Assembly (NCBI GenBank): GCA_020048595.1
Contig: JAIFMH010000285.1
Location: 1 to 8,408, forward strand
Length of the DNA stretch: 8,408 nucleotides
DNA from: Bacteroidota bacterium
Lineage (GTDB): Bacteria > Bacteroidota > Bacteroidia > Bacteroidales > UBA4417
Reading direction: 5' to 3'
In this document: positions 1 through 6,641 of the stretch, piece after piece
How positions within the stretch are numbered: the stretch's first letter is position 1
How the letters are laid out: every line of letters begins with the position of its first letter
Notes under the pieces: generated by a model
Database searches by the model: none
Told to the model about the DNA's origin: nothing
What the model saw: the letters and a program-made list of their open reading frames with translations, nothing else
Program-made: the position numbers and the translations under genes

Positions 1-1
1 C

Positions 2-634
2 ATCGATAAAAAGGTAAAAGTGCTTTCGGGTGGAGAAAAAGCAAGGCTGGCACTGGCGAAATTGCTTCTTGTTCCGGTTAATTTACTGGTGCTTGATGAA
101 CCTACTAACCACCTTGATATGGTTAGCAAGGACATTCTGAAAAATGCTTTGCTTCGTTACGATGGAACGCTGATTGTTGTTTCACACGATCGTGATTTCC
201 TTGCAGGACTAACCGATAAGATTTTTGAGTTCCGCAACCACACCATTAAAACCTGGATGTGCGATATCAATGAATTTATAAAAGCCCGCAAATTAGCCAA
301 CCTTGCCCAGCTCGAAGCAAAGAGGACTGAACAGCAAAAAGCCGGAGAAAATATTTCGGATAACAAAATCAATTACGCGAAGCGCAAACTGTTGGATAAA
401 GAAATTCGCAAACAAGCTACAAAAGTGGAGAAAGCTGAAAAGGAAATTGAAGCTATTGAAACCGAAATTGCCCGTTATGACAGGTTGCTTGCCGATCCGG
501 ATACACACAAAGACACAGCAAAAAGTACTCGTTTATTCCAGGAATACCAGGGACTGAAAAAGGAACTGGAATTAAAAATGGAAGAATGGGAGCAGGCTCA
601 TCTGGAGTTGGAAGAGATGCAGAAGGAGGAGTAG
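2..634 (+). CDS. ABC-F family ATP-binding protein, C-terminal fragment (partial at left edge)
   Basis: This is the end of an ABC-F ATPase, a soluble protein with two ATP-binding domains; family members generally act on the ribosome rather than in transport. The frame is open from base 2 to the TAG at 632-634 (210 residues), so the start lies outside the window; the GTG at base 20 is internal. Visible in order are the signature LSGGE (residues 8-12), Walker B LLVLDE (28-33) followed by PTNHLD typical of ABC-F, and the H-loop SHD (61-63), which together are the second ATPase domain. From about residue 128 to the end a Lys/Glu-rich heptad-like stretch resembles the C-terminal coiled coil of Uup-type proteins. 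The first ATPase domain and the interdomain linker are not visible, so the subfamily (Uup-like or other) cannot be fixed. It converges on the minus-strand genes. Family assignment is firm; exact role is not. Confidence 0.93.
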   Translation: MDKKVKVLSGGEKARLALAKLLLVPVNLLVLDEPTNHLDMVSKDILKNALLRYDGTLIVVSHDRDFLAGLTDKIFEFRNHTIKTWMCDINEFIKARKLANLAQLEAKRTEQQKAGENISDNKINYAKRKLLDKEIRKQATKVEKAEKEIEAIETEIARYDRLLADPDTHKDTAKSTRLFQEYQGLKKELELKMEEWEQAHLELEEMQKEE

Positions 635-636
635 CG

Positions 637-664
637 GATTTGTGATTTGTGATTTCTGATTTGA
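637..664. repeat. 7-bp tandem repeat, four GATTTGT-like units
   Basis: Directly after the ABC-F stop codon, four head-to-tail 7-bp units can be read: GATTTGT (637-643), GATTTGT (644-650), GATTTCT (651-657) and GATTTGA (658-664). The repeat is non-coding and lies only two bases past the stop. GGATTT at 636-641 can pair with AAATCC at 665-670 around a 23-base loop, but the stem is weak and no T-tract follows, so I do not call it a terminator. A single related GATTTGTGATTA occurs at about 6633-6644 at the end of the UbiA-like gene. It may be the A/T-rich edge of the same spacer element as the 16-bp array that follows. Confidence 0.75.
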
Positions 665-711
665 AAATCCCCAATAAAAATCCCATGTCTCAAATTCCAT
701 GTCGCTAATCT

Positions 712-763
712 CCCAATCGCCCCTCGCCCAGTCGCCCTGTCTCTCCCTCGCCCTGTCTCTCCC
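712..763 (-). other. Potential G-quadruplex-forming tract
   Basis: On the minus strand this stretch holds seven successive G-tracts of three or four bases (complement of C-runs at 712-714, 720-723, 727-729, 735-737, 745-747, 751-753 and 761-763). The loops between them are 5, 3, 5, 7, 3 and 7 bases, so several overlapping sets of four tracts satisfy the usual G3 with loops of 1-7 rule. Two more G4 tracts (775-778, 791-794) are separated by loops of 11-12 bases and fall outside it. The G-rich strand is the sense strand of any read-through from the polyprenyl synthase gene, so an RNA structure at its 3' end is possible. Folding and function are inferred only. Confidence 0.5.
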
Positions 764-804
764 TCGCCTCGTCTCCCCTTCGCCTCGTCTCCCCTTCGCC
801 TCGG
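718..804. repeat. 16-bp tandem array, G-rich on the minus strand
   Basis: Units of 16 bp follow one another: CGCCCTGTCTCTCCCT at 733-748 and again at 749-764, then CGCCTCGTCTCCCCTT at 765-780 and 781-796, and a partial CGCCTCG at 797-803. Each unit splits into two related 8-mers, and irregular 7-8-mers of the same kind (CGCCCCT, CGCCCAGT) extend it leftwards to 718. Further left the pattern decays into A/T-richer text with a repeated CCATGTC (683-689, 697-703). The unit is not a multiple of three and no gene crosses the array. It lies in the convergent gap between the ABC-F gene and the polyprenyl synthase gene, 25 bp past the latter's stop codon. Two perfect pairs of neighbouring copies suggest recent slippage or local duplication. 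Confidence 0.85.
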
Positions 805-828
805 CTACTCATAAGCTCAAACTTCCCG

Positions 829-1800
829 TCAATTCTCCCTCTCCATCAGCCCCGCCGTATAATCGCTAAGCGCTTCCATAGCTTCAACTGATAAACTGAT
901 GCATGAAAGATTCTGAAGGGCTTTCTGGTAATAATCGTCAATCAGTTGCCTTGTGTGCTGTTCAATAGTAAGGTGATTGAAAATCTCCTTTACCTTCATT
1001 ACTTTTTCCTGGCTTGGGATAGTGTGAGAAGCATAAAGCGCACGGAAAGATTCTGACTGCGATCCTGCTGATTCAAGTGCTTTCAGATATAAATATGTTT
1101 TTTTACCTGCGATAATATCGCCACCGCTAACTTTCCCAAATTTCTCCTGATCTCCATACACATCAAGCAGGTCGTCTTTGATTTGAAATGCCAGGCCTAT
1201 ATTGATACCGAAATCATAAATATGATTGCAGTCTACTGCGCCGGCACCTGCTATTATAGCACCTGTTTTCAGGCTGGCAGCAAGCAGCACAGCTGTTTTC
1301 AGCCTGATCATTTCCATATAGTCAGTAATGGAAACATTATGTTGTTTCTCATAATCCATATCATACTGCTGTCCTTCGCACACTTCAATTGCGGTTTGGT
1401 TAAACAGTTCCACCACCTGCGAAATAGCCTGTGGCCTGGTGCGCAGCATGTATTTGTTGGCTATAGCAAACATGGTGTCGCCGGCTAAAATGGCTACATT
1501 GGAATTCCATTTTTTGTAAACGGACTCCTTTCCGCGCCGCAGTGGCGCTTCGTCCATAATATCGTCGTGAAGCAACGTGAAGTTGTGGAATAATTCAATT
1601 CCAATAGCTGGATTAATAGCATCGTCAATTTCACCACCGAACATCTGGCAGGACGCAAGAACAAGCAGCGGACGAAGGCGTTTGCCGCCAAGTCCTAACG
1701 TATACGTGATCGGATCGTAAAGATCAGCCGGCGCCGATGGGAAACGGATCGCACTGAAAGCGTCATCAATGCGGAGTTGAAGTTCCTGTATTGAATTCAT
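829..1800 (-). CDS. Polyprenyl diphosphate synthase (short-chain, FPP/GGPP-synthase type)
   Basis: A 323-residue class I trans-prenyltransferase that joins isopentenyl diphosphate to an allylic diphosphate in the cytoplasm to build linear isoprenoid chains. Visible motifs are GGKRLRP (38-44), the first Asp-rich motif DDIMD (79-83) followed by LRRG (87-90), the KT pair (about 234-235) and the second Asp-rich motif KDDLLD (208-213). Length is usual for the family. The first motif has no two-residue insertion, unlike E. coli IspA, and Phe74 sits five residues before it. In characterised enzymes an aromatic residue there limits chain length, so a C15-C20 product is more likely than octaprenyl, but this is inference. 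The ATG at 1798-1800 is 9 bp after the rfbA stop, with an AAAGGAAT-like stretch inside the rfbA end that could serve as ribosome binding site. It is the last gene of the minus-strand group and ends (TGA, 829-831) next to the repeat spacer. Confidence 0.95.
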   Translation of the reverse strand: MNSIQELQLRIDDAFSAIRFPSAPADLYDPITYTLGLGGKRLRPLLVLASCQMFGGEIDDAINPAIGIELFHNFTLLHDDIMDEAPLRRGKESVYKKWNSNVAILAGDTMFAIANKYMLRTRPQAISQVVELFNQTAIEVCEGQQYDMDYEKQHNVSITDYMEMIRLKTAVLLAASLKTGAIIAGAGAVDCNHIYDFGINIGLAFQIKDDLLDVYGDQEKFGKVSGGDIIAGKKTYLYLKALESAGSQSESFRALYASHTIPSQEKVMKVKEIFNHLTIEQHTRQLIDDYYQKALQNLSCISLSVEAMEALSDYTAGLMEREN

Positions 1801-1809
1801 TGTATATTT

Positions 1810-2676
1810 TTATTCCTTTTCAGGTAGATTCATCAGGTAATCGCCATAGCCGCTTTTGAGCAGCGGGGTGGCAATTTTTTCAAGCTGAGCTCGGTTAATA
1901 AAGCCATTGCGGTAAGCAAGTTCTTCAATACAACCAATTTTAAGTCCCTGGCGCTCTTCAATGACCTGTACAAATTGCGAAGCCTGTATCAACGACGCAA
2001 AAGTGCCTGTGTCGAGCCAGGCTGTACCACGACTCAAAATCCCGACTTTTAATTTCCCTTGCTCCAGGTAATAGCGGTTTACGTCAGTTATTTCATATTC
2101 ACCACGTGAACTTGGTTTGATGTTTTTAGCAACTTCAACAACAGAGTTATCGTAAAAATACAATCCTGGAACAGCGTAATTCGATTTGGGGTGTTTCGGT
2201 TTTTCTTCAATAGAAATTGCTTTTTGATTCTGATCAAATTCAACAACTCCGTACCGTTCAGGATCTGCAACATGATACGCATATACAACGCCGCCTTCCG
2301 GATCATTGTTTTCCTGTATGAGTCCCTGAAGTCCTGTGCCGTAAAAAATATTGTCGCCCAGTATCAGTGCAACTTTATCTTTTCCTATAAACTTTTCGCC
2401 GATTACAAAAGCCTGCGCCAGTCCGTTTGGTATTTTCTGTTCGGCATACACGAAAGTACAACCCAACTCAGAACCATCACCTAAAAGCTTTTCGAAATTA
2501 GGCAGATCGTATGGCGTACTTATGATAAGTATTTCACGGATACCTGCCATCATCAGCACTGACAAGGGATAATAGATCATCGGCTTGTCGTAGATAGGCA
2601 TCAATTGCTTGCTTACAGCTAAGGTAAGAGGGTGCAAACGGGTACCGGAACCACCGGCCAGGATTATACCTTTCAT
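1810..2676 (-). CDS. rfbA: Glucose-1-phosphate thymidylyltransferase
   Basis: A 288-residue cytoplasmic enzyme that makes dTDP-glucose from glucose 1-phosphate and dTTP, the first step towards dTDP-L-rhamnose and other dTDP-deoxysugars of surface glycans. The N-terminal nucleotide-binding loop GGSGTRLHP (8-16), Lys23 in VSKQLMP, LGDN with Asp108, EEKP with Lys159, GEYEITDVN (192-200) and WLDTGT with Asp222 (220-225) match the RmlA/RfbA family, and length and ends are complete. By comparison with the E. coli enzyme, Asp108 and Asp222 would bind the metal. No rfbB, rfbC or rfbD lies beside it, so the rest of the dTDP-sugar pathway must be elsewhere. The ATG at 2674-2676 is preceded by A/T-rich sequence without a Shine-Dalgarno motif. 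The stop is 9 bp from the polyprenyl synthase start, implying co-transcription. Confidence 0.97.
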   Translation of the reverse strand: MKGIILAGGSGTRLHPLTLAVSKQLMPIYDKPMIYYPLSVLMMAGIREILIISTPYDLPNFEKLLGDGSELGCTFVYAEQKIPNGLAQAFVIGEKFIGKDKVALILGDNIFYGTGLQGLIQENNDPEGGVVYAYHVADPERYGVVEFDQNQKAISIEEKPKHPKSNYAVPGLYFYDNSVVEVAKNIKPSSRGEYEITDVNRYYLEQGKLKVGILSRGTAWLDTGTFASLIQASQFVQVIEERQGLKIGCIEELAYRNGFINRAQLEKIATPLLKSGYGDYLMNLPEKE

Positions 2677-2736
2677 AAGAAAAAGATTTAGTTGTGTTTA
2701 TTAGATTAACGGGTAAAAATAGTATCTGTATAAACT

Positions 2737-5187
2737 TTAGTGTTCTGGTTTCCTACCATTGTTTTTATCAATATGATTGCCGTTGTGATTTCCATTGTGA
2801 TTTCCGTTGCCGTTGCCGTTGTGGTTGCCGTTTTCATCCTCATCTCCATCATAAATCTCAATAAGAGGCTCACTTTTAAATGCTTTGGTTACAGCATATT
2901 TGTCAAGGACAAGTAACATGGACGGCAATACCATCATATTGAAAAACATTGCGATAAACAGTGTTGTGGAAACCAACATTCCGAGTGCCTGTGTGCCGCC
3001 GAAGCTCGAAACCATAAAAACACTGAACCCAAGAACCAGTACAATGGAAGTATAAATCATACTGAACCCGGCTTCGCGCAAAGCATTAATTGTTGAACGG
3101 CCAATATCGTTTCCTTTCACTTTTAGTTCATGGCGGTAACGCGAAAGGTATTGTATTGCATTATCTACCGAAATCCCCAGCGCAATACTGAAAACTATAA
3201 TTGTAGATGGTTTAACCGGTACACCGGTAAATCCCATTATGGCCGCCGTGATAATAAGGGGAATGATATTCGGCAGCATCGAAACCGCTATCATCCTGAT
3301 ACTCGAAAACATAAGTGCCATTAAAAGCGAAATAAATCCGATTGCAATAAGTACACTCTGAAATAAGTGTTTTATAAGGAACTCTGTGCCGCGGGCATAC
3401 ACTACGCTGTTGCCGGTTATCTGAACGTCGTAATCTTCGGCCGGGAATATTTCAGCTACTTTAGGCCTGATGCTGTCGAGCAGGCGATTCATCTCCTTTG
3501 TGCTTACATCAGCCATCTGAAAGCTCACCCGCGTGTATCTCTGTGTACTATCAACAAAGGAGCTTAGCATCTGTTTCTGTCCTCCGGCTTTGCGGGGGAA
3601 ATACGAGAGGACAAAATTCTTCTCCTGTGAGTTAGGCAGGCTGTACATTTCGGGATTGCCATTAAAATAGGCCTGCTTGGCAAATTTGGCCAGTTCGGCT
3701 ACCGATAAGGGCTTCGAAAATTCTTTATTCTGAAGGATAACGTCCTGAAGCTCGTCAATTTTCTGAATGGTCGGAAGCCGCATAACACCTTTCTTCTTTT
3801 TAGTGTCAACAGATATTTCGAAAGGCATAACGCCACCGAATTCATATTCGAAAAATTTCAGGTCTTTATATAAGATGTTGTTGTGGCTAATATCATCAAC
3901 AACCTTGCCCGATGTCTTCATATTCAGCATTCCGATAATTCCTACAACCAGCAAAATGCCTGCGATGGAGAAAATCCATTTCCGTTTGTACTGGATTAAA
4001 TATATGATCTTATCGAGCACACTGCTGAATACTTTATTATCGAGGTGTTTCAGATGTTTTTCCGCAGGTGGTGCCATATAACTGAATATAATTGGCAGCA
4101 GAAGTATACACAAAACATATTCGACCATAATACTTATAGCGGCGATAATGCCAAACTCGCGTAACATTTGATTTGATACCAGGATAAATGCAGCAAAGCC
4201 TGTGGCAGTTGCTGTATTAACCATGAGTGAGGCAAAGCCGATACGTGAAACAACGCGTGAAAGCCCGAGGATTTTATTCCCGTGGTTGCGGTATTCCCAA
4301 TGGTATTTATTGAGGATATAAATACAATTCTCGATGGCAATAACCACAATCAGCGATGGAATTACACCTGTAAGAATTGTGATTTTAAATCCAAACAATC
4401 CGATTAATCCAACAGTAAAAATAATGCTGATTGCTACAACTATCAGTGAACTGGCTACCACTTTCACTGATCGGAAGAAAGCGAAAAGCACAACGGCTGC
4501 AATAAGTATGGATAGAAAAACAAATAGAAAAAGCTCATTCTGAATTGTTCGGGCCATTACAGAACGGATGTAAGGCATCCCTGAATAATGCAGTTCGTGA
4601 CCGGTTTGTGCAGTGTATTTGGCAGCTCGTGCAACTATATTATCGGTTATAACAAGCCGGCCTTTATCATTCAACCTTTTCTGGTTCAGCGTAACAGCAA
4701 GCAGGTAGGTATTTGATTTGGGATTGTATAAAAGTCCTTCGTAGAATTTAAGTGCGAGAATTTTTTCTTTTAACGAATCCGCTTCAGCCTGTGTAGTTGG
4801 TCTGGCTGGTACCAGCGGAAGGAAATCATACCTGCGGAGACTGTCGTTCTTAACAATGTTGGCTGCTTTTGCAATGGACATAACCCCTTCAACTCCATCA
4901 ATCTTTTGCATATCCATGGTAAGATCATACCAGGCGTTAAACTCATCAAGTTTAAAAATATCGGGATTGGTAAGTCCGATTACGAGTATGCTTCCATCTT
5001 CACCAAAACGTTTTTTAAAAGCATCATACTCAATCACTGACGGGTCGTCGGCTGGCAGCATGCGTGAATTGTCGTACGAAAGTGTTACACCTGTTCCCAG
5101 CCATGCCATAACAATAGTAAGTAAACCTATAACTATCAGTATTCCAGGTCTGTTACGCAGGATTAATCTAACCAGTAATTTCCACAT
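2737..5187 (-). CDS. MMPL/RND-family permease (COG1033 type) with Asn/Gly/His-rich C-terminal tail
   Basis: An 816-residue inner-membrane protein of the RND superfamily, MMPL/COG1033 branch, whose members are proton-driven exporters, often of lipids or hydrophobic molecules. The architecture is an internal duplication: TM1 (14-34), a large loop (about 35-215), TM2-6 (about 217-238, 243-263, 267-291, 312-337, 346-370), TM7 (403-421), a second large loop (about 422-607), and TM8-12 (about 609-628, 632-653, 660-682, 706-726, 737-761). The loops should be periplasmic and both ends cytoplasmic. The second half carries GISVDNAIQY with Asp675, the position expected for proton relay; the matching place in the first half reads IAIENCIYIL with Glu286. 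After TM12 comes an acidic stretch and a low-complexity Asn/Gly/His tail (786-805). No outer-membrane channel or adaptor gene is adjacent. The substrate is unknown. The 199-bp gap upstream suggests its own promoter; rfbA follows after 60 bp. Confidence 0.92.
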   Translation of the reverse strand: MWKLLVRLILRNRPGILIVIGLLTIVMAWLGTGVTLSYDNSRMLPADDPSVIEYDAFKKRFGEDGSILVIGLTNPDIFKLDEFNAWYDLTMDMQKIDGVEGVMSIAKAANIVKNDSLRRYDFLPLVPARPTTQAEADSLKEKILALKFYEGLLYNPKSNTYLLAVTLNQKRLNDKGRLVITDNIVARAAKYTAQTGHELHYSGMPYIRSVMARTIQNELFLFVFLSILIAAVVLFAFFRSVKVVASSLIVVAISIIFTVGLIGLFGFKITILTGVIPSLIVVIAIENCIYILNKYHWEYRNHGNKILGLSRVVSRIGFASLMVNTATATGFAAFILVSNQMLREFGIIAAISIMVEYVLCILLLPIIFSYMAPPAEKHLKHLDNKVFSSVLDKIIYLIQYKRKWIFSIAGILLVVGIIGMLNMKTSGKVVDDISHNNILYKDLKFFEYEFGGVMPFEISVDTKKKKGVMRLPTIQKIDELQDVILQNKEFSKPLSVAELAKFAKQAYFNGNPEMYSLPNSQEKNFVLSYFPRKAGGQKQMLSSFVDSTQRYTRVSFQMADVSTKEMNRLLDSIRPKVAEIFPAEDYDVQITGNSVVYARGTEFLIKHLFQSVLIAIGFISLLMALMFSSIRMIAVSMLPNIIPLIITAAIMGFTGVPVKPSTIIVFSIALGISVDNAIQYLSRYRHELKVKGNDIGRSTINALREAGFSMIYTSIVLVLGFSVFMVSSFGGTQALGMLVSTTLFIAMFFNMMVLPSMLLVLDKYAVTKAFKSEPLIEIYDGDEDENGNHNGNGNGNHNGNHNGNHIDKNNGRKPEH
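2773..2832 (-). repeat. In-frame repeat coding the NGNH-type tail of the permease
   Basis: This stretch encodes residues 786-805 of the MMPL permease, built from Gly-Asn and His-Asn pairs, with an H-N-G-N-H-N-G-N-H run at 797-805. The unit is a 6- or 12-bp alternation (GGN AAY with or without CAY AAY). Synonymous third positions vary between copies (GGC AAC, GGA AAT, GGC AAT), so it is not a fresh perfect duplication. His797, His801 and His805 are four residues apart, with His789 outside the regular part. The tail should be cytoplasmic and probably disordered. Metal binding is conceivable, but equally it may be a neutral slippage product. Confidence 0.85.
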
Positions 5188-5386
5188 ATCTTGGTAAAAG
5201 TTCTGTTTGAATGAATGAGCGAAGATACAATTTTTCTTATAAAAATGAATGTATCAAAGCATATGTGTAAGAGGATGAGACACAAAGATATGTAGATCAA
5301 CCGGAAATCCGGAGCCACCGTGAAATATTTAAATTTCAGGTTGCACCGCTGTTATTTTTACATTTCTGTATCAGCGCCTGAATGAT
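5188..5386. other. 199-bp gene-free gap with small inverted repeats
   Basis: No reading frame worth calling lies here. CCGGA-AA-TCCGG at 5301-5312 is a perfect short palindrome. TGAAAT (5321-5326) pairs with ATTTCA (5333-5338) around ATTTAA, extended by ACC (5317-5319) with GGT (5339-5341) across a bulged G. CGCTG (5347-5351) can pair with CAGCG (5372-5376) around 20 bases. On the minus strand these follow the DUF6544-like stop, so they may help end that transcript, but none has a following T-tract. The gap should also hold the promoter of the MMPL gene. Confidence 0.45.
5220..5227 (-). promoter_or_regulatory. Candidate Bacteroidota -7 element for the MMPL gene
   Basis: On the minus strand the bases read TATCTTCG, one mismatch from the Bacteroidota -7 consensus TAnnTTTG, 32 bp upstream of the permease ATG. 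A TTTG that could be a -33 element exists at 5255-5258, but its 27-bp separation is longer than the usual 19-21 bp, which weakens the call. No other convincing candidate was seen in the gap. Confidence 0.25.
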
Positions 5387-6169
5387 TTATTTGCAATTGT
5401 ACTCTACGCTCTTCAGATTAAATTTTCCATAAATAAAATCACCTTCGGGTATTTGCCAGATGGTTTCGCCATACGTTGGGACTTTCCTGCCTTTAAAATC
5501 TTTGTACTTCATCGCAGGAGTTGACCAAGGATAGTTTAAATAAGTTTTTCCGTCGGACGACATATACCTGTCTGTGGAAATGAAATTTGTTAGTTCGCCG
5601 GTTTCGTTGAAATACAGAGAGGCCGATATTGTATTTTTGCCGTTTGTGAAATATGCTTTTACCGTGAGCGGATCAATAGTTTGCCATTTAATATCCGCGT
5701 CTATCAAAGCCGCAGGAGCCATCAGGCAAAGGTCGTTGAATATGGTAACTGTTTCACCCTGATCCATTTTTTCGCCTTTGGCATCAACAACTTCAAAAAA
5801 TGATGCTAAATTGATTTTCATTGAGGCAGTCGCATTTTTATATACATGCAATCCAAAACAAGGGATTCCCATTATCGGCATTTTCATGTAAAAGAATCTT
5901 TTCGGACTTTCGAAGAAATTATATTGAACCGAGTTGAATTTTGCATAGTTGCGATCAGGGGCGGTTTTAAAATCGCCGGTAAATTCCAGTTTCACTGAAT
6001 GGATTTTTTCTTTGCCGATGGCACCCACGAATTCCAGGTATTTTTGAACCGGTTCCGGCAGATGGTTAATATCCTTTTTAGTTACAATACCGGGATTGGA
6101 TTGAATCTGTAGAGCTTCTGATACTTCTTTTGTGAAGACTTCTTTATAATTCCGGGGTAAAATTTTCAT
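5387..6169 (-). CDS. DUF6544-like protein of unknown function
   Basis: A complete 260-residue protein. It resembles the DUF6544 family by its layout: LPEPVQKYL near the N terminus (37-45), a central DAKGEKMDQGE segment (129-139), a region ending in YPWSTPAMKYKDF (213-225), and a C-terminal GRKVPTYGETIWQIPEGDF (227-245). The family assignment is from memory of the pattern, not a search. There is no signal peptide and no clear membrane segment, so a cytoplasmic place is likely. Alternating hydrophobic stretches suggest a mainly beta structure. No catalytic motif is recognisable. The ATG at 6167-6169 is only 6 bp after the DUF3788 stop, without a Shine-Dalgarno motif but in A/T-rich sequence, so the two genes are very likely co-transcribed and probably translationally coupled. 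The first 30 residues are less conserved in pattern and the start could be slightly later, but no better start is evident. Confidence 0.8.
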   Translation of the reverse strand: MKILPRNYKEVFTKEVSEALQIQSNPGIVTKKDINHLPEPVQKYLEFVGAIGKEKIHSVKLEFTGDFKTAPDRNYAKFNSVQYNFFESPKRFFYMKMPIMGIPCFGLHVYKNATASMKINLASFFEVVDAKGEKMDQGETVTIFNDLCLMAPAALIDADIKWQTIDPLTVKAYFTNGKNTISASLYFNETGELTNFISTDRYMSSDGKTYLNYPWSTPAMKYKDFKGRKVPTYGETIWQIPEGDFIYGKFNLKSVEYNCK

Positions 6170-6175
6170 TGTGAT

Positions 6176-6595
6176 CTAATATTTTAATTTAATATCAACC
6201 AGGGTTTTAATATCTTTAATTGTGGTTTCATTTTGGACTTCAATCCTGAAGCCACGTCCTTCGGCATACACTTTTGCCGACTCTATGGTAGTTTTTATTT
6301 CATTGTTTACAGTACTTGTGAGAGCTTCATTTGTTGCTTTCGAACCAAAAACAAAAGCCGCCAGGAAATATTTGTCCCTCGGCAACAGATAAATAATCGC
6401 ACGTTTTTTATCTTTTATCCTGAAGTTCCAGCCATATTTCGGGCCGGGGAAATTCCATTCTGCAGTTGCTTTCGGATACATCCCGAAAACATAGTCTGCG
6501 ATTTCATTCCAAAACGGGTGCAAATCACCTAATGCTTCCCTGAGCATTGATTCATCTGGTACTTTTGCTTTATCTGAAAAAATACTTGTGTCCAT
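6176..6595 (-). CDS. DUF3788 family protein
   Basis: A complete 139-residue soluble protein. It matches the DUF3788 pattern: an N-terminal SIFSDKAKVPDE segment (4-15), EW (46-47), KYGW (53-56), KKRAIIYLLPRDKYF (63-77), AEGRG (111-115) and a C-terminal IKDIKTLVDIKLKY. The family is of unknown function and common in Firmicutes and Bacteroidota; it lacks a signal peptide or membrane segment. Its overall design, a small alpha/beta protein with Trp and Tyr around a core, recalls DUF1801-type small proteins, but no activity can be assigned. It lies 46 bp after the UbiA-like gene and 6 bp before the DUF6544-like gene on the same strand, so it is probably a middle gene of an operon. The stop is TAG at 6176-6178. 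Confidence 0.87.
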   Translation of the reverse strand: MDTSIFSDKAKVPDESMLREALGDLHPFWNEIADYVFGMYPKATAEWNFPGPKYGWNFRIKDKKRAIIYLLPRDKYFLAAFVFGSKATNEALTSTVNNEIKTTIESAKVYAEGRGFRIEVQNETTIKDIKTLVDIKLKY

Positions 6596-6641
6596 TTTAT
6601 GAAAATTTACTGAGGCTTGTTTATATAGTTCAGATTTGTGA

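Noticed and set aside
20..634. A complete 204-residue protein starting at GTG 20
   Set aside because: The GTG falls just before the LSGGE signature of an ABC domain and the frame is open to base 2; the gene is cut by the window edge.
636..670. Rho-independent terminator after the ABC-F gene
   Set aside because: The only stem is GGATTT/AAATCC, A/T-rich with a 23-base loop and no T-tract after it.
718..804. CRISPR-like array
   Set aside because: The units are contiguous 16-mers without spacers, and no cas gene is in the window.
829..2676. A dTDP-rhamnose or O-antigen cluster
   Set aside because: Only rfbA is present; no rfbB, rfbC, rfbD, glycosyltransferase or flippase accompanies it.
2677..2736. 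A promoter directly upstream of rfbA
   Set aside because: No TAnnTTTG element with a properly spaced TTTG could be found; the best partial match (TATTTTTA) has no partner at the right distance.
4856..5197. Plus-strand reading frame of 113 codons across the start of the permease gene
   Set aside because: It lies antisense to a clear coding region, has no recognisable domain, and is typical of shadow frames; the same applies to the other antisense frames at 1183-1488, 2191-2484, 3767-4081 and 8000-8326.
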